Part shown: in pieces, positions 63,090 to 64,000 of the stretch | How the letters are laid out: every line of letters starts with the position of its first letter | Numbering within the stretch: the first letter of the stretch is position 1 | From: CAINDI01 sp037127585 | GTDB taxonomy: Bacteria; Verrucomicrobiota; Verrucomicrobiia; Palsa-1439 | Assembly: GCA_037127585.1 (NCBI GenBank) | Contig: JBAXYB010000001.1 | Span: forward strand, 1 to 64,000 | DNA: 64,000 bases | Direction: 5' to 3' | The notes under the pieces: generated by a model | Database searches by the model: none | Told to the model about the DNA's origin: nothing | Seen by the model: the letters and a program-made list of their open reading frames with translations, nothing else | Made by a program: the position numbers and the translations under genes

Positions 63090-64000
63090 ATGGGAAAACT
63101 AATTGAAGAACGCAAGGCCCGCTGGACTGATTTTTATGACCTGAGCCAGAAGCCAAGTCAGATGTTTCTGATCCGGGTCCCGGAAACAGTACCGGAACAG
63201 GTTGTGCCGATGCCCGACCGGAAAATGGAGCGCATTGAATGGGCGTGGAATCAGTACCGGAGACAAAGGGAGAAAGCGGCCTGGCTGGATGATGACGCGA
63301 TTCCCTATCTGCATGTGCATACCGGCACGGAGATTTTTGCGGCGGCCTTCGGGAGTCCGGTTCACCAGGTTGGCAAGGACATGCCGTGTGCGTTACCGTT
63401 TATCACCGACGCCTCCCAGGTGTCGAAGATAAAAGTCCCCGATCTTGATACTCCCTGCTTAAGAATCATCTTTGAGATTGCCGACGAACTGAAGAAGCGC
63501 GCCGGGCCGGACGCGATCTTGAGGATGGTGGATGTTCAGAGCCCGATGGGGATTGCTTCCTCGATGTGGGCGAAAGACTCATTCTTTCTCGCGATCACCG
63601 ATCAACCCGAGGCGGTCAAAGAGCTGGCCGCCAAAGTGAATCAGTTGATCGTTACTTTTCTTGAGGAATGGTTTCAGCGCTACGGGGCCGGTTTTGTCGC
63701 GCACTATCCGGATTACTACATGCCGAAGGGAATTACGCTGTCGGAAGATGAGATTGGCTGTGTGGGGCCGGAGGTATTCCACGATCTGTTTCGTCCGGAA
63801 CTGGCCAAATTATCGCAGCATTTCGGGGGGATTGGTTTGCACTGCTGTGCCAACGCCCGGCATCAGTGGGCCGGTTTGAAGAGCATCCCGGGGTTGAAAC
63901 TCCTGAATCTGAATCAATCAGAGGAGGTCTTGCGTGAGGCCTATTCTTTCTTTGGCGCCAACGTGCCGCAAATGCATATTCCGTGTGTGGGCACCTATCC
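63090..64000 (+). CDS. UroD-family protein, partial (runs off the window)
   Basis: At least 303 residues open to the window end, from ATG 63090 (GGGGCGGAAACA upstream). It starts MGKLIEERKARWTDFYDL; PYLHVHTGTEIFAAAFGSPV, QSPMGIASSMWAKDSFFLAI, and GIGLHCCANARHQW near residue 250 correspond to the UroD-type barrel with an H-x-C-type metal motif (HCC). It is the third UroD/MetE-superfamily member in the window and differs from the one at 7822. The C-terminal end is missing only because the window ends. Confidence 0.7.
   Translation, partial: MGKLIEERKARWTDFYDLSQKPSQMFLIRVPETVPEQVVPMPDRKMERIEWAWNQYRRQREKAAWLDDDAIPYLHVHTGTEIFAAAFGSPVHQVGKDMPCALPFITDASQVSKIKVPDLDTPCLRIIFEIADELKKRAGPDAILRMVDVQSPMGIASSMWAKDSFFLAITDQPEAVKELAAKVNQLIVTFLEEWFQRYGAGFVAHYPDYYMPKGITLSEDEIGCVGPEVFHDLFRPELAKLSQHFGGIGLHCCANARHQWAGLKSIPGLKLLNLNQSEEVLREAYSFFGANVPQMHIPCVGTY

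Overview
The window is a GC-rich bacterial chromosome segment. It most resembles a Verrucomicrobiota/Lentisphaerota-type polysaccharide degrader (PVC superphylum). The signs are a PEP-CTERM surface protein with autotransporter-like beta-strand repeats, a TIGR03790-type protein, many intracellular and secreted glycosidases, LacI and AraC regulators, a ROK protein, UroD-family methyltransferase-like proteins and large secreted proteins of unknown function. Species cannot be fixed from the sequence. No rRNA, tRNA or CRISPR array was seen.

Layout. 1-16 kb holds sugar catabolism: a MetE-like protein, a GH2 glycosidase, then a co-directional run of L-rhamnose mutarotase, sterol-desaturase-like protein, GH29 alpha-L-fucosidase, UroD-family protein, LarA-type lactate racemase and a truncated L-fucose-isomerase-like fragment. 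A CehA/McbA-type metallohydrolase, a dead histidine-phosphatase copy and a GPH-type sugar symporter (minus strand) follow. 16-31 kb holds a secreted TIM-barrel-like protein, a 2091-residue TIGR03790/Ig/beta-helix/PKD protein, a frameshifted LacI regulator and a 1756-residue PEP-CTERM protein. 31-39 kb is a rearranged zone: abutting AraC and P-type ATPase fragments, a two-gene membrane operon, a broken GH3, an AraC regulator divergent from a ROK/PIG-L operon, an aminotransferase/oxidoreductase chimera and an IS5-family element. 39-48 kb returns to glycan breakdown: a secreted CBM9-type protein, a second GH29, a frameshifted esterase and a GH78 rhamnosidase. 48-60 kb holds an SSS symporter, the intact histidine phosphatase and a tight cluster of FG-GAP protein, membrane-anchored PQQ-type propeller, PEP-synthase-like enzyme and EMC3/DUF106-like (Oxa1 superfamily) membrane protein. 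60-64 kb has a frameshifted secreted acylphosphatase, a GNAT, a PhyH dioxygenase and a UroD-family gene that runs off the end.

How it fits together. GH29, GH78 and GH2 would release L-fucose, L-rhamnose and other sugars; symporters import them; RhaM equilibrates anomers. Because fucose and rhamnose breakdown yields lactaldehyde and L-lactate, the lactate racemase beside them makes sense (inference). A perfect palindrome TCAAACGTTTGA occurs twice, once between the divergent symporter and secreted-protein genes and once at the predicted transcription start of the PEP-CTERM gene, next to the LacI-type regulator. It is the best candidate operator of a shared regulon.

The window also carries many broken genes: nonsense mutations, one-base indels often in G runs, truncations and chimeras. 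This points to active rearrangement, to uncorrected assembly indels, or both.
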